64,000 nucleotides of DNA from Diphasiastrum complanatum (taxonomy: Eukaryota; Streptophyta; Lycopodiopsida; Lycopodiales; Lycopodiaceae): positions 37,255,648-37,319,647 of the forward strand of contig CM055101.1 of NCBI GenBank assembly GCA_029204225.1, written 5' to 3'. The notes below the pieces were generated by a model, which worked only from the letters and a program-made list of their open reading frames with translations, was not told the DNA's origin and searched no databases. Shown one piece after another: positions 48,101 to 57,829 of this stretch; position 1 is the stretch's first letter, and each line of letters starts with the position of its first letter. Made by a program: the position numbers and the translations under genes.

Positions 48101-49223
48101 AATTTCCAAGTGCAGCCGGGATAGAACCATTAATTTGAGAGCCTGCAAGGCTGAAGGAGATGAGATTTTTCAGTTCTCCAATAGAATCAGGAATTGGACC
48201 AGTCATGACATTGTTCGAAAGATCAAGCTTCATGAGGCCAGTACAGTTGCCTATTTCCTGAGGAATCAAGCCTGACATACGACTATTGGCAGCATACAAA
48301 AAGGAAAGGTCACCCAATTTACCAATTTCCACTGGTAGGCTTCCAGTAAATCCATTGAGTCCTAAGGTGAGCTCCTTCAATCTTCTCATGTTTCCAATCT
48401 CAGGTGGGATGGTTCCTAGCAGAGAGTTATTGCTGAGATCCACAGTTTCCAAGAGACCAAGTTTTGTTAATTGAATAGGAAAGTTACCAGAGAGGTCATT
48501 GTTAGATAGGTCTAGACTAACAAGCAGACTGAGGTTTCCAAGGTGCGGAGGAATCTCTCCTGAAAGATCATTACTGCTAAGGTCCAAGTATGTCAGGTTT
48601 AAGAGGTTTCCAATCACTAAAGGAATAGGTCCAGTGATTGAGTTGCTACCAATGTCAAGCTTCTCCAGTTTTGAAAGAAATACCAGCTCACCAGGAATTA
48701 AACCAGACAGGGCATTTTTATGGAGAATAAGTTGCTGCAGATTTATCATGCTTCCAACTAGAGGAGAAATGCTGCCAGAAAGAGAATTTGAGCTTAGATC
48801 AAAATGCCTTAAGTTGGAAAGCTTCCATAGATCTGGAGGGATAGTTCCAGACAATGAGTTGCCACTGAGGTCCAGATATTCCAGGTTGATAAGTCTTCCA
48901 AGCTGCAAGGGGACGCTTCCAGATAGAAAGTTGCCACTCAAGTCTAGGTGCCGAAGAGCAAATAAAGTTCCCACGCTGGAATCTATCGTACCCTGTAGAT
49001 TTGCGGTTGGGAGGGACAAAGCTACTACCTGTTTCTGAATGCAAGTCACTCCTGTGAAGCTGCAGGCAGAGGCAGCACCCTCAACCCAGTCGGGAAGAGG
49101 ATCTGGTCTTCCTGTTAGGCCCTTCTTGAACAGCAACAGCATCTTAACCTCTGAGCTCTGACCCACCACAGCGGAGCAAGAATGTAGTAGAAAAATGAGG
49201 AGATATAGTGCATAAGTAGCCAT
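45156..49223 (-). CDS. EMS1: EMS1/EXS-like LRR receptor kinase
   Basis: 1,355-residue type I membrane receptor kinase. I start at the ATG at 49223, because it opens a signal peptide (MATYALYLLIFLLHSCSAVVG) and no earlier in-frame ATG exists. An LRR cap (CSFTGVTC) and a long LRR array (about residues 70-945) follow, with repeats such as LDLSGNSLSGTIPPDLWKLS. A short interruption before SFIQHHGTLDLSWNHLSG is shared with EMS1. A Cys pair, a transmembrane helix (about 977-998) and a kinase domain come next: GDGGFGTVYKA (about 1070), VAVKK, HRDMK (about 1186), DFG (about 1206) and GTFGYIPPEYGQS. The catalytic residues are present, so it should be active (RD kinase). Arabidopsis EMS1 senses the peptide TPD1 to specify tapetum. 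The ligand here is unknown. It is longer than EMS1 (about 1,190 residues), mainly by extra LRRs. No introns. Confidence 0.93.
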   Translation of the reverse strand: MATYALYLLIFLLHSCSAVVGQSSEVKMLLLFKKGLTGRPDPLPDWVEGAASACSFTGVTCIQKQVVALSLPTANLQGTIDSSVGTLFALRHLDLSGNFLSGSVPLQLGRLINLEYLDLSGNSLSGTIPPDLWKLSNLRHFDLSSNSLSGSISPLVGSMINLQQLILHKNALSGLIPGELVFLSKLEKLDIGSNSITGPIPLVIGNLLNLTYLDLSSNDLSGEIPPHLGNLSLLVSLDLSNNDLSGNFPIQLTKLGLLETVDLSNNSLLGTIPPEIGNMRRLKELTLGLNGFTGSLPVEIGKLGDLSFLYAANSRMSGLIPQEIGNCTGLMKLDLSNNVMTGPIPDSIGELKNLISFSLAGSQINGSIPAALGNCVNLQVVDLAFNSLSGPLPYSLAKLEKLVSFTVEGNLLSGPVPAWLGKWPKIDSILLSTNSFIGTIPPELGNCTSMTDLGLDNNLLSGVIPPELCNARSLNQLTLNKNNFSGNIIQTFKNCANLTQLDLTSNQLSGPLPSYLPKLPLVILDISGNNFSGNLPEELWTSEALMEIYASNNFFEGQLSPLLGNLLSLQHLILDNNLLEGELPAELGKLSNLTVLSLSRNRFRGSMPPELFNCDKITTLNLGSNFLSGSIPKEIGKLVQLDYLVLSHNNLTGPIPREICTDFQQIAIPDSSFIQHHGTLDLSWNHLSGSIPKEMGNCMVLVELLLSGNQLSGSIPNEIARLTNLTTIDLSSNLLSGDIPWQFGGSQKLQGLNLAYNQLSGGIPPELGNLAHLVELNLTGNKLSGSIPESLGNLTSLSHLDVSNNDLSGDLPHSFAHLLFIVGLYLQNNAFTGDITGLFVEGIAWHQVQALNLSNNFFSGSVPSSIGNLSGLSCLDLGKNQLTGSIPVELGNLIQLTYLDLSSNRLSGEIPDRLCDIADLTYLNISDNNLEGEIPQSGICHNFSLQSFLSNKNLCGSLFNITCQFSRHATAHSLSTGTILGITVGSTLTFFSLILLLVRWRSIQHEAHSKVTEKSKVKDSRDPALCLTLGKMKEPLSINVAMFERPLPLRLTLADILQATNSFCKTNIIGDGGFGTVYKAILPDGRTVAVKKLGQARTQGNREFMAEMETLGKVKHRNLVPLLGYCSFGEEKLLVYDYMVNGSLDLWLRNRADALEVLDWPKRFKIAVGSARGLAFLHHGLVPHIIHRDMKASNILLDMDFEPRVADFGLARLISAYETHVSTDIAGTFGYIPPEYGQSWRSTTRGDVYSYGVILFELLTGKEPTGLEFKDVEGGNLVGWVRQMIKRGQAHEALDPDISKGSRKVQMLQVLQVANLCTSEDPAKRPTMLQVVRCLKDIECADTKSELEDAPLLQV

Positions 49224-49324
49224 AATTTGCTGATGGGTGCGGTGTTTTCTAGAGAAAAAATTGCCTGCAAGGATACAGTCATTCACCAAAATAAGGAAAG
49301 TAACTTTCTTATAATGGCCCGCAT

Positions 49325-49326
<2 letters not shown>

Positions 49327-49361
<35 letters not shown>
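49327..49361. repeat. (CT)n microsatellite in the EMS1-like 5' leader
   Basis: 35-bp CT run about 105 bp upstream of the EMS1-like ATG (GA-rich on the coding strand). Confidence 0.9.
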
Positions 49362-49365
<4 letters not shown>

Positions 49366-49730
49366 ATAACAGTCTATGGACAGCTATTAGCCCCCACTGT
49401 GTCCATATGAGAAATCACCCAACTGTTCCCTGTACTTGAGTTGCTCTCGTCATTTACCAATAAAAAAACAGCAGTTGCCAAGCAATTTGGAAGCAATGCA
49501 AAATGAAAAATAGACGCCCAGGATCCTAGATTAAAATACCCGTCTCGTCTATAACAGTCTATGGGCAGCTACGCCGCCCACTATGCCCAAATGAGACATC
49601 ACCCAACTGTTCCCTATACTTGAGCTGATCTCATCATTTCCCAACCAGAGAACAGCAGTTTACAAGCAATTTGGAAGCAATGCAGGAGGAAAAACAGACG
49701 CCCAGGGAATTTAAGTTGCGATCCGAGATG
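49361..49730. repeat. 185-bp tandem duplication upstream of EMS1-like
   Basis: Units 49361-49545 and 49546-49730 both start CGTCTATAACAGTCTATGG and contain ATCACCCAACTGTTCCCTRT and CAAGCAATTTGGAAGCAATG, ending near AGACGCCCAGG. They diverge at scattered positions. They lie in the probable 5' UTR or promoter of the EMS1-like gene. Confidence 0.9.
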
Positions 49731-50139
49731 AAAATACCCATCAGTCTACACCGCATCTACCAAACTGATGAAAAACTAGCAACTCAAAATTAAATGTCAC
49801 CAAGCCTATCGTTTTACAGTATCACAGCAACCCAATGCACATAGATATAGAAGCATACCCACCTTCAGAAACTGTTGAGATAAGCTTCCACATTGAACCC
49901 ATTTCGCTCAACCACTGTTTTGCGCAGTCCAGCAAAAGCTTATGCTTTTAGACTCGCGTTACCTCGAAAAGTTGCATCTGAGACAAAGCATTTCAGGAAT
50001 GTATCTATTTCCCTCAAGAACTCCAACAGACAAAAGCGACAGCGAGTACGAAAGACTGAAGCCACTCCAAACTAGTCTCCACTCCCAAGTTGCTGCAGTC
50101 CCAGCCCTGAGAGGCGAGATTAAACTGGTGGTTTAAGCA

Positions 50140-50260
50140 GATCAAATGCAGTTGCATTGCAGTACGGAGTTAGCTTTTGTGGATGGCGATGTGGGATCGG
50201 ATCGGGGAGGGAGGGAGGGAGTGAGGAGACGCAGATGAAAGCAGAGAAGGAACATAAAGA
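50140..50260 (-). promoter_or_regulatory. Possible EMS1-like promoter or leader, pyrimidine-rich
   Basis: On the minus strand this is a CTCCCTCCCTCCCTCC-type tract followed by ATCGCCATCC, a composition common around plant transcription starts. It is about 0.95 kb upstream of the ATG. Weak inference. Confidence 0.25.
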
Positions 50261-50792
50261 GGAGCAAACAAAACATTAATCCTTAGCAATTCTACAAAGC
50301 TTTCCAGATTGGACTTCATATGAAGTTCTACTTTTAAAAACAATTCTCTGATTTCAATGGCAAACTTCAGATATGACCTTCAAGTGAAAATTTTCCCCCA
50401 GGCTAAGAGACCTTTTGAAGGGCATCTCACCTTGCAAATTCCAATTTGTTTGGAGGTGTTGTGTGGAAGGGACCCACCAACCTGGGCACTCACAAAAAAT
50501 TGTCTCTAGTGATCACAACATGACACTATCCAAAAATTTGAACTTTTCAAATTTAGATGCTCATCCTCTGGAGAGGCAAATATAGTTAGCTTGGTTTAAG
50601 GCTCCACTAATCCAAATGCCAATCCATTTTTTGTTCGTAGTGCATAGTTGTTGCATTTTATGCCCATTTTTTAGATTACTTAAAAAGTAGAATGGCCGAC
50701 CACCCCCTGTTTTGAGCATTGATTATGTTTTTCAGATGCAAATTTTGTTTCATAATTGCCTTGTGGCTCAGCTTCAACTATGCATTGCGCAA
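50261..50792. other. Noncoding stretch upstream of EMS1-like
   Basis: No gene or element recognised. Confidence 0.4.
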
Positions 50793-50866
50793 TGGAACGA
50801 GCCGGGCAGATGACATTTTTCCCCAACTCTTTACTGGGCAGAATGTCATCTGCCGGGCTCATTCCA
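50793..50866. repeat. Near-perfect 74-nt hairpin
   Basis: The arms 50793-50817 and 50842-50866 (GAGCCGGGCAGATGACATT and its complement) pair at 24 of 25 positions around a 24-nt loop. It resembles a compact foldback or small-RNA precursor. No target or expression evidence. Confidence 0.75.
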
Positions 50867-51184
50867 TAATACATAAGATCTAGAGCTCTCAAAAGATTAT
50901 CAAATTAAAAAAGGCACTTAGTATTGACCAAGGTCTAAATACCTTCTATTTTAGATTTACAGTTTTTTATTTGGTTTGAAATGATATCAAGGTTTTCACC
51001 TTATAGCAAGGGATCTCCAACTTATTGCTACCCACGTTGAAAAAATGAAAATAAAAATAAAAATTAGGAACTTAAAAGGAAAATCAATAACATAGGTTTT
51101 TGTTGAAGTAAATCGATAACAGAGAGTAGAAGTCTCAACCAAAACGTCTCGTTTGTAGCTTGAGTAGCTGTATATATTTTGATT

Positions 51185-52560
51185 CTATGGATGACACTGC
51201 AATTGAAGTCTGCTTTCGACTAGTGTAGGATATAGGACCATTGTTGAACAAGAACACAAAGCCAAAAGTTGATTTTCTTGTGTCAATATCTCCTCCCAAT
51301 CTGCATCTATGTAGCCTTGTAAGGTACGAGAATCCTCAACACTGGTTCCTCCATAACATATGCAATAGTCCTTTGTAGCTTGTAAATAACTCATCACTCG
51401 TGATAGAGCTTTCCAATTGAATAATTCATGGATTGCTAATTGCAAATGCAAGATCTGGATGTGTGCAGATCATAGCATACATGAGTGACCCAATAATTGA
51501 ATGATATGGATACTCACTCATTTCCTCCTTTTTCTTATTGGATTGAGGGCATTTCTCTTAGATACTTTCAATCTTGGATCCATTGGTGAGTTTGCAAGCT
51601 TACAATTCAAATTATTGAATCTTGAAAGCACATTATGTATATATTATTGTTGAGTAATAAATAGTAGCCTATTTTCTCTATCGTTGTGAGTTTGTATACC
51701 AGGGCAATGACATGTCTCTCCCAGATATGTCATGTCAAATTCCTGGGACAACATTCTCTTTACATCCTTTATTAAGTCAATATTATTGCTAAAAAGCAAC
51801 GTATCATCTACATGTAATGTGATGATAATAAAGGAATGATCTATGACTTTGCAATACACAATGTTGGAATCAACTGAGCTTGGTTCAAAACCATTTTGAA
51901 TAAAACAGCTATTAATTATCTGAAACCATGGTCTTCGTGACTGCTTTAGGCCGTAAATTACACTATGGAGTTAACAAACAAAATTTTCTTTACCCCTTCA
52001 GTACATAACCTTTAGGTAGATATAGGTACCTTCTTCTATGAATCCATTTTGAGAATGTTGTTTGAACATCCAATTGATGTATTTCTAGATCTCTACAACT
52101 GCATAAGAACATAAAAGCCTGATTGAATGCTTGATGATTGGGCTTAACATTTCAAAAATAACCTACATTGGAAATTTGTGAGAATCCCCTTGCCATGAGC
52201 CTTGACTTCCTTCTATAAATGCTCCCATTTCTTTAAGTTTAAGTTTGGAAATCTATTTGCAATCAAATATTTTCTTGTTTGTTGGCAGCTTCATAACAAT
52301 TCAAGTATTATTTTTTATTAGAGAATGATATTCTCTATCCCCATTGCCTCTTTCTAAAGATCTACATCAGCTTGATTTAAAGCTTTAGTTATCATAGCAA
52401 GTTCCTCATAAGACGACATGTTGATTCGTCAATAAATCTTACTAGTGGAACTCTTTGCCTAGTCGATCTTATGAGAGGTATAGGTTCAGGTGGCTGTTGA
52501 AATCGATTTTGCTCCTGTGGCTGATTTGTATGTTTCATCATCAAAATCAATATCTATAGG
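51185..52560 (-). pseudogene. Ty1/copia reverse transcriptase/RNase H remnant
   Basis: Broken minus-strand frames in copia order. First HSVIYGLKQSRRPWFQIINS (about 51960), then TLHVDDTLLFSNNIDLIKDV with the catalytic VDD (about 51810), then EFDMTYLGE and PGIQTH. Then come RVMSYLQATKDYCICYGG (about 51400) and LQGYIDADW (about 51320) from RNase H. Farther upstream (to about 52560) fragments such as RSTRQRVPLVRF suggest the integrase-RT spacer. Many stops. No LTRs found. Confidence 0.8.
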
Positions 52561-55498
52561 CAGACCAGTATGCCAATTTTGAGCCTTCAAAAACTATAAT
52601 ATTTGATTGGGGAACATATTCTTGTGAGCATGACCATCAAGATATAATGAAATTTGTTGGCAATGGAGGAGCGCCTTTTCCAGATTTGATCAATGTAGTG
52701 ATGTTTAGCAGAAGGTTTGAGATTAAGATATTTACCTTGTTTCCAAGAATACTCTATAAGAAGTTCACCATTCTCTTTAGGTAGAGCATACAATTAAATT
52801 AGGTCAACTTTTGTCATTATTTTGCAAGAAAGCATGTATATTCTTTTGCTATAGACTACCAAAAAGTTATTGATAAAATATGTTAGATAATTTGAATAAT
52901 AGATATGTTTTTAAGATTGCTCAAGTAAAGTAAGATTTGTAATACTTTTATCGCATGACCATATTAGACAAATAGAAAATTTGATAATTTGTGAATAGCT
53001 TAGCCACAAATGTGTCATATGGGAAATGAGATAAGTTGGAATTCATGCAGCCACTTTTTCTTTAAGCTTTTCCATCTTCAAAAAGAAATTGATGTCTAAT
53101 AGTAAGCAAATGAAACACTTAAATGTTCAATGGACACTCATCATAATTTATTTGCACTCCAGTTTTAACGTGGTGATGAGGTGTTGAATGATCCATTATG
53201 AGAAAAAGTTAGTGGATTTGAATACAAGAAGGCTTTTACTTTTTAGCAGGATAAATCGTTGATAAGATGAGCATTCAAAGTTCATTAAACTTGTGCAAAT
53301 TTTTTTCAAGAACAAGAGTATGACTTCTTATCTAAAAGAATAAGATGACATTAGTAGTACTTGACATATCAATCTACTACAATAACATATAACAACTTTA
53401 AATGCTTGGCTAATGGACGCGACAAATTTCTTGCCTGGGAGAAAGTATGTTGTTGGTGATTATATCTTGGCTAATGAAAAAAAAAAGATTGTCATATAGA
53501 CTTGTAGTTTTCATCATTTTCCACATTTTTAGTAAATTTTTTTGAATTCATTGGCTTCCCTACAAATTTTTTTTTCATGATGGTGCAACCATGTTTTGCT
53601 CTACAAAATATTTGTGAAAGCTATTCATGTTATTAGCACATACAAAAGGCTCAAACATTTCAAGTCTTGATGCTAAAAAATAGATAGTCCTTTGATGACC
53701 ATGTGAGCAAGCTCAAAATTCAAGATTTCTTGTCCCCAGTTGATGTGCTATTAAGCAAGCCACATCACACACATACTATTAATTGATCACATCAAGAAAA
53801 TTTGACCAAGGGAGTCAACCATTATAATTTCTAACACACCTTGATCAAGATATACTTTATCTAAATAATACTAATAAATATTGTATTGTTATTGTTAAGT
53901 TATTGTGCATTTCATGAAAAATGTCACTTGGATTCAAAATATTGTCCCCAAAAATGCACATAGTGGGCAATTGTACTCAAGAGCTAATATCTACAAGCAA
54001 TATGGTTTCTTAATAGGAGCTAGAATTTTGCATGATTGTAGTCAACTTCTTGACTTAAAATTTTTGCCACTTTTCTTTTAACCTTATACACATAGCTTGG
54101 TCAAATGACATGGGTGTGATTGAAAGCTCCATTAATCATTTGTAATAATTCGTCAAATATTACTTCTAATAGTAGTGCCAACTTCCATAGGCGGTCGAAT
54201 GTTCTTGTCGGAATGCAACAAAACTACTTATAGTGTAGCATGGATTTTCTACCTTTCTAAATAATGTTTTTGTTTCATGATTTGCACATATTTAGGAAGG
54301 TTTTTTTGTTCACAATATGCATATTTTCATTGTTCCTTAAGGATTCTCTACATTGGTAGACAAGAACATTTTCTACTCGAGCCACATTCATCAATAATTA
54401 AAGAGCATCTTCGTATTCCAACTACCTTTAGCTTTTCTTTTCTATATTATATAGGCATAATTATAAAGATGTGCATAGATGCACATTGTATTTTCAAGAA
54501 CCTAATACAACATTGATGCAAATAAAGGTGTCACATATTGAGATACTTTTGTTATTTCAACAAACATTAGAGCTTCATAGAAGTTTGACTATATAGAATC
54601 CACCAACAAAAACATATAATGGACATAAAACTTACATACATGCGCAACATAACGAAATTCTAAAAAAAATGCCATCTATAATTTAAGTTATCATCTTTTT
54701 GCCAATGGAAACCAAACATTCTCTTTTTTTAGTATAGGGTATTTTAGAAGGTCATCTGAATTCACAAAAACTTCATTTAATATGAATTATAAATTCAAGT
54801 ATACCAAAAAAACGTTGCAACGTAAGCACATTAAGATACCACTTTCTCTCATCATCAATTCATGCTCAACTTTTATACATTATAAATTCGATGCTTTGAG
54901 AAATGATCTGCCTTATCCATGTATAGATGCATGATGTTTCATTCAATGTTCAAATAGAAACACAAGGTTGGCAAAATAGTAGCTATAAGAGTTTCTTTCT
55001 ACTTTTAAACATCATACAAATTTTTAAATTTTATAGTGTATTAATGCATGGTAGTATCATAATGCTATGGCATTCATCTCTCCTATGAAGGACAATAGGG
55101 ATACATAGATATCTTTTACGTTTATTTGCATTTTTGGTCATTTATATACTGTAGGGTTCAATAATCTTATGAGTTATAAATGGTGACTCAAAACAAAGGG
55201 TGGCAAGAGAGAATATAACCATGGAGCTGAATATGATTCCCTTACTTCTCTAAACTATAGTTCTCGATGATAGAATAGAACCATTTAGATTGATCACAAT
55301 AGCGATTTGGGTAGGAACATTGAATCCCTTTAATCTAGGTTCATTGCCACTAGCCCATTTTATTGCTAGTGAGGAAGTCTACTAATAAAATGAGGAAAGG
55401 TATTAAGAAGTGAATTCATTTCTCCCCCAACATATGACTTGAGATTGTTCCATTATGAACAATATGCTGTAAATTTTTTTTTTGGGGAGGGGTGTTTA
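52561..55498. other. AT-rich noncoding stretch
   Basis: No gene or element end that I can support. It is probably old transposon debris. Confidence 0.35.
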
Positions 55499-55822
55499 AG
55501 GAGTCCAACATAAGTTTATGCAAGCCAGGTATTCAAAGAGCTAAGTTGTAACAAGGTGACTACATGCAAAAATGAAGGGTTGATCACAAACATAGTATTT
55601 GGCACACCATGCAAAGAAGCCCTTAATAGTTGTAGTTTTGGCTAAGATGATAATCTTTGCAGGAGGCCAACATAATTTTATGCAAGCCAGGTAATCAAAG
55701 AGCAAAGTTGTGACAAGGTGACTACATGCAAAAATGAAGGATTGATCACAAACATAGTATTTGGCACACCATGCAAAGAAGCCCTTAATAGTTGTAGTTT
55801 TGGCTAAGATAATGATTTTTAC
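55499..55822. repeat. 162-bp tandem duplication
   Basis: Units 55499-55660 and 55661-55822 share TTTATGCAAGCCAGGTA and CACACCATGCAAAGAAGCCC almost without change, so the duplication looks recent. Confidence 0.9.
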
Positions 55823-55890
55823 ATACACATAAATACACTTGTTTTTTTGACAGTCTACAGAGATACAAAAGAATAAATGACAGTGTTTCC

Positions 55891-55979
55891 CCGATTGTTC
55901 GGACACCTTCGACTATTCGGTCATCCTTGATTATTCGGCCATCTTCGATTGTTCGGCCATCTTCGATTGTTCGGCCATA
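55891..55979. repeat. 18-bp minisatellite, about five units
   Basis: Units of the form CTTCGATTGTTCGGCCAT, with related partial units continuing to about 56040. Confidence 0.85.
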
Positions 55980-57829
55980 GTTTGGGACCACTCTGACCAT
56001 TTGACTAGATTCGATTATTCGGCCATCCTCAAACAATCAGCCGCAATTTGACTATCGGTGGATCAACAAGTACATTGAATCACAACCGGACAAAGTCTCC
56101 AACGGAATAAGATGTTGTCCGAAGGCAACTATCAACCACACGTAGTGCCTTAAGCCTAATTTTAAAGTACAGATTAAACATTCTTTTAACTAGTTAGCCA
56201 TGTGTATATATCCATCAACTTATTAGTTGCTCGGTTAGCTCCTAAGACAAGAAGAGATCAGTTAGCTCAATAATTCATCTAGTCGTCATCCAGAGCACAA
56301 TTGTCTTGTCCTTTCTCTCTGTTATTATAGAGTATTGATTCAAGAAGAATGCAACTATGTCTACATTCAGACTATATTTTCTTCACCATTGAATAACCAT
56401 TGTTTTATAATCTAGGTCGTGTATGATGTGATTGAATGCTCATTTTCATTCATGGTCATATCGATTCTTGCTTGCAGATAAATTTATTTGTAGATTTGAT
56501 TGTATTCATATGATTGATAGCCTGTATCGATTTGTCGCTCTAATTTTCGGACCTAATATGCTTCATAAATCTAAATCTAAAACCAATTTAGTTCGTGCAT
56601 GGCTATGGAATCGATCGTATTGATAAAGTGACTTCGAAGCTGTGATCAAGTAGGACAGACTTCGATCTGTCAAAGTCGGTCTGAATCCGAGCCGTGCGCA
56701 CGCCTATCCCAAAACAGTTTATGTCATGGTCACCTCTCAAAGTAGCTATTTTTTGGGATCTCATACATGTGTGTGAAAGATGAATTTCCATTGTAAAAGT
56801 TTTGTTCACCCTATTTTCTAGCTACGTCCCAAGTCAAAACACAAGTTTATTTAGCATCAAGAGTAGCCACAAGAATCTAGCTTATCAATAAACAAAATCA
56901 ATCATGATTGACTTTTGCCAATATCTAATTTGGAATGTTGCCAACATCCTTTCATTTTGCAATTGCCTACCTTGCACAATTACGAACCACATACTCTCTC
57001 CTTTGAGATTCACAATGATTACATATCTCATGTTTCATACCATTATTTATTGGCCTGACTCTTTTAACTCTACTTTTATCCCTATACCAAACATTGCAAG
57101 CCTTGTTTGAGTTTGGAGATGCCGTTGTGATTTACCCTCATCTTTTGCCATGAAACTTCTTTTCCAAATGCATATTAGTTCTTGTAAGTGGTCAAGTCCT
57201 TTGCCATTGGTATCTTCCACCTAGCTATCATGAGTGCCATGACTTGTGTTGTGCTATATCATAATTTTGGAAATATTCTTGAGCTCCTTGCCAAATTTAC
57301 TCCAAAGACTCTCGAGAAAATTAACCATAGATTAAAGACTTTATACAAAGTACAAATAGAAGAACCATTTACTTACAAATGAGAAAGTTTCTCAGCTTTC
57401 TTAAAAATCAACAAAGGGGAAATGATGAAGTCACCATTTCCAAATTCCCTACTATTTTTATTTAACCAAATATTTCATAAAGTGATAATCCTAATACACT
57501 ACTAGAAATCGTTTGTAACTTCATCATCCAATATAATATCATTTAGTAGCAAATCATGGTGACTAAATCTTCTAAATCTGACATGAAAGCGTGCAATAAA
57601 AAGTCATCCACTAATCTCCAAAGAGGGAAAAACTAGATGAGCAATGTCCTCTTTTGAAGTTTTGTACCTTGAACAAATATGCAATACACTATCCTTATGA
57701 TTTGCTTGCACAGGGAGAGAGAGTGGGAGAATTCTAAGAGAGAAGATTATGAGCTTGCCCATTCAAATTTGATGGGTATGTCGAAATCTAGATTTTCACA
57801 AACTAGGAGGATTAGAGAAATTCCACTTA
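55980..57829. other. Noncoding stretch
   Basis: AT-rich. No recognised gene. Confidence 0.35.

Noticed and set aside
48499-49038. Plus-strand frames across the LRR region
   Set aside because: They are antisense shadows of the repetitive LRR coding sequence.
57188-57382. A 64-codon plus-strand frame
   Set aside because: No homology recognised, and chance open frames of this length are common in this AT-rich stretch.
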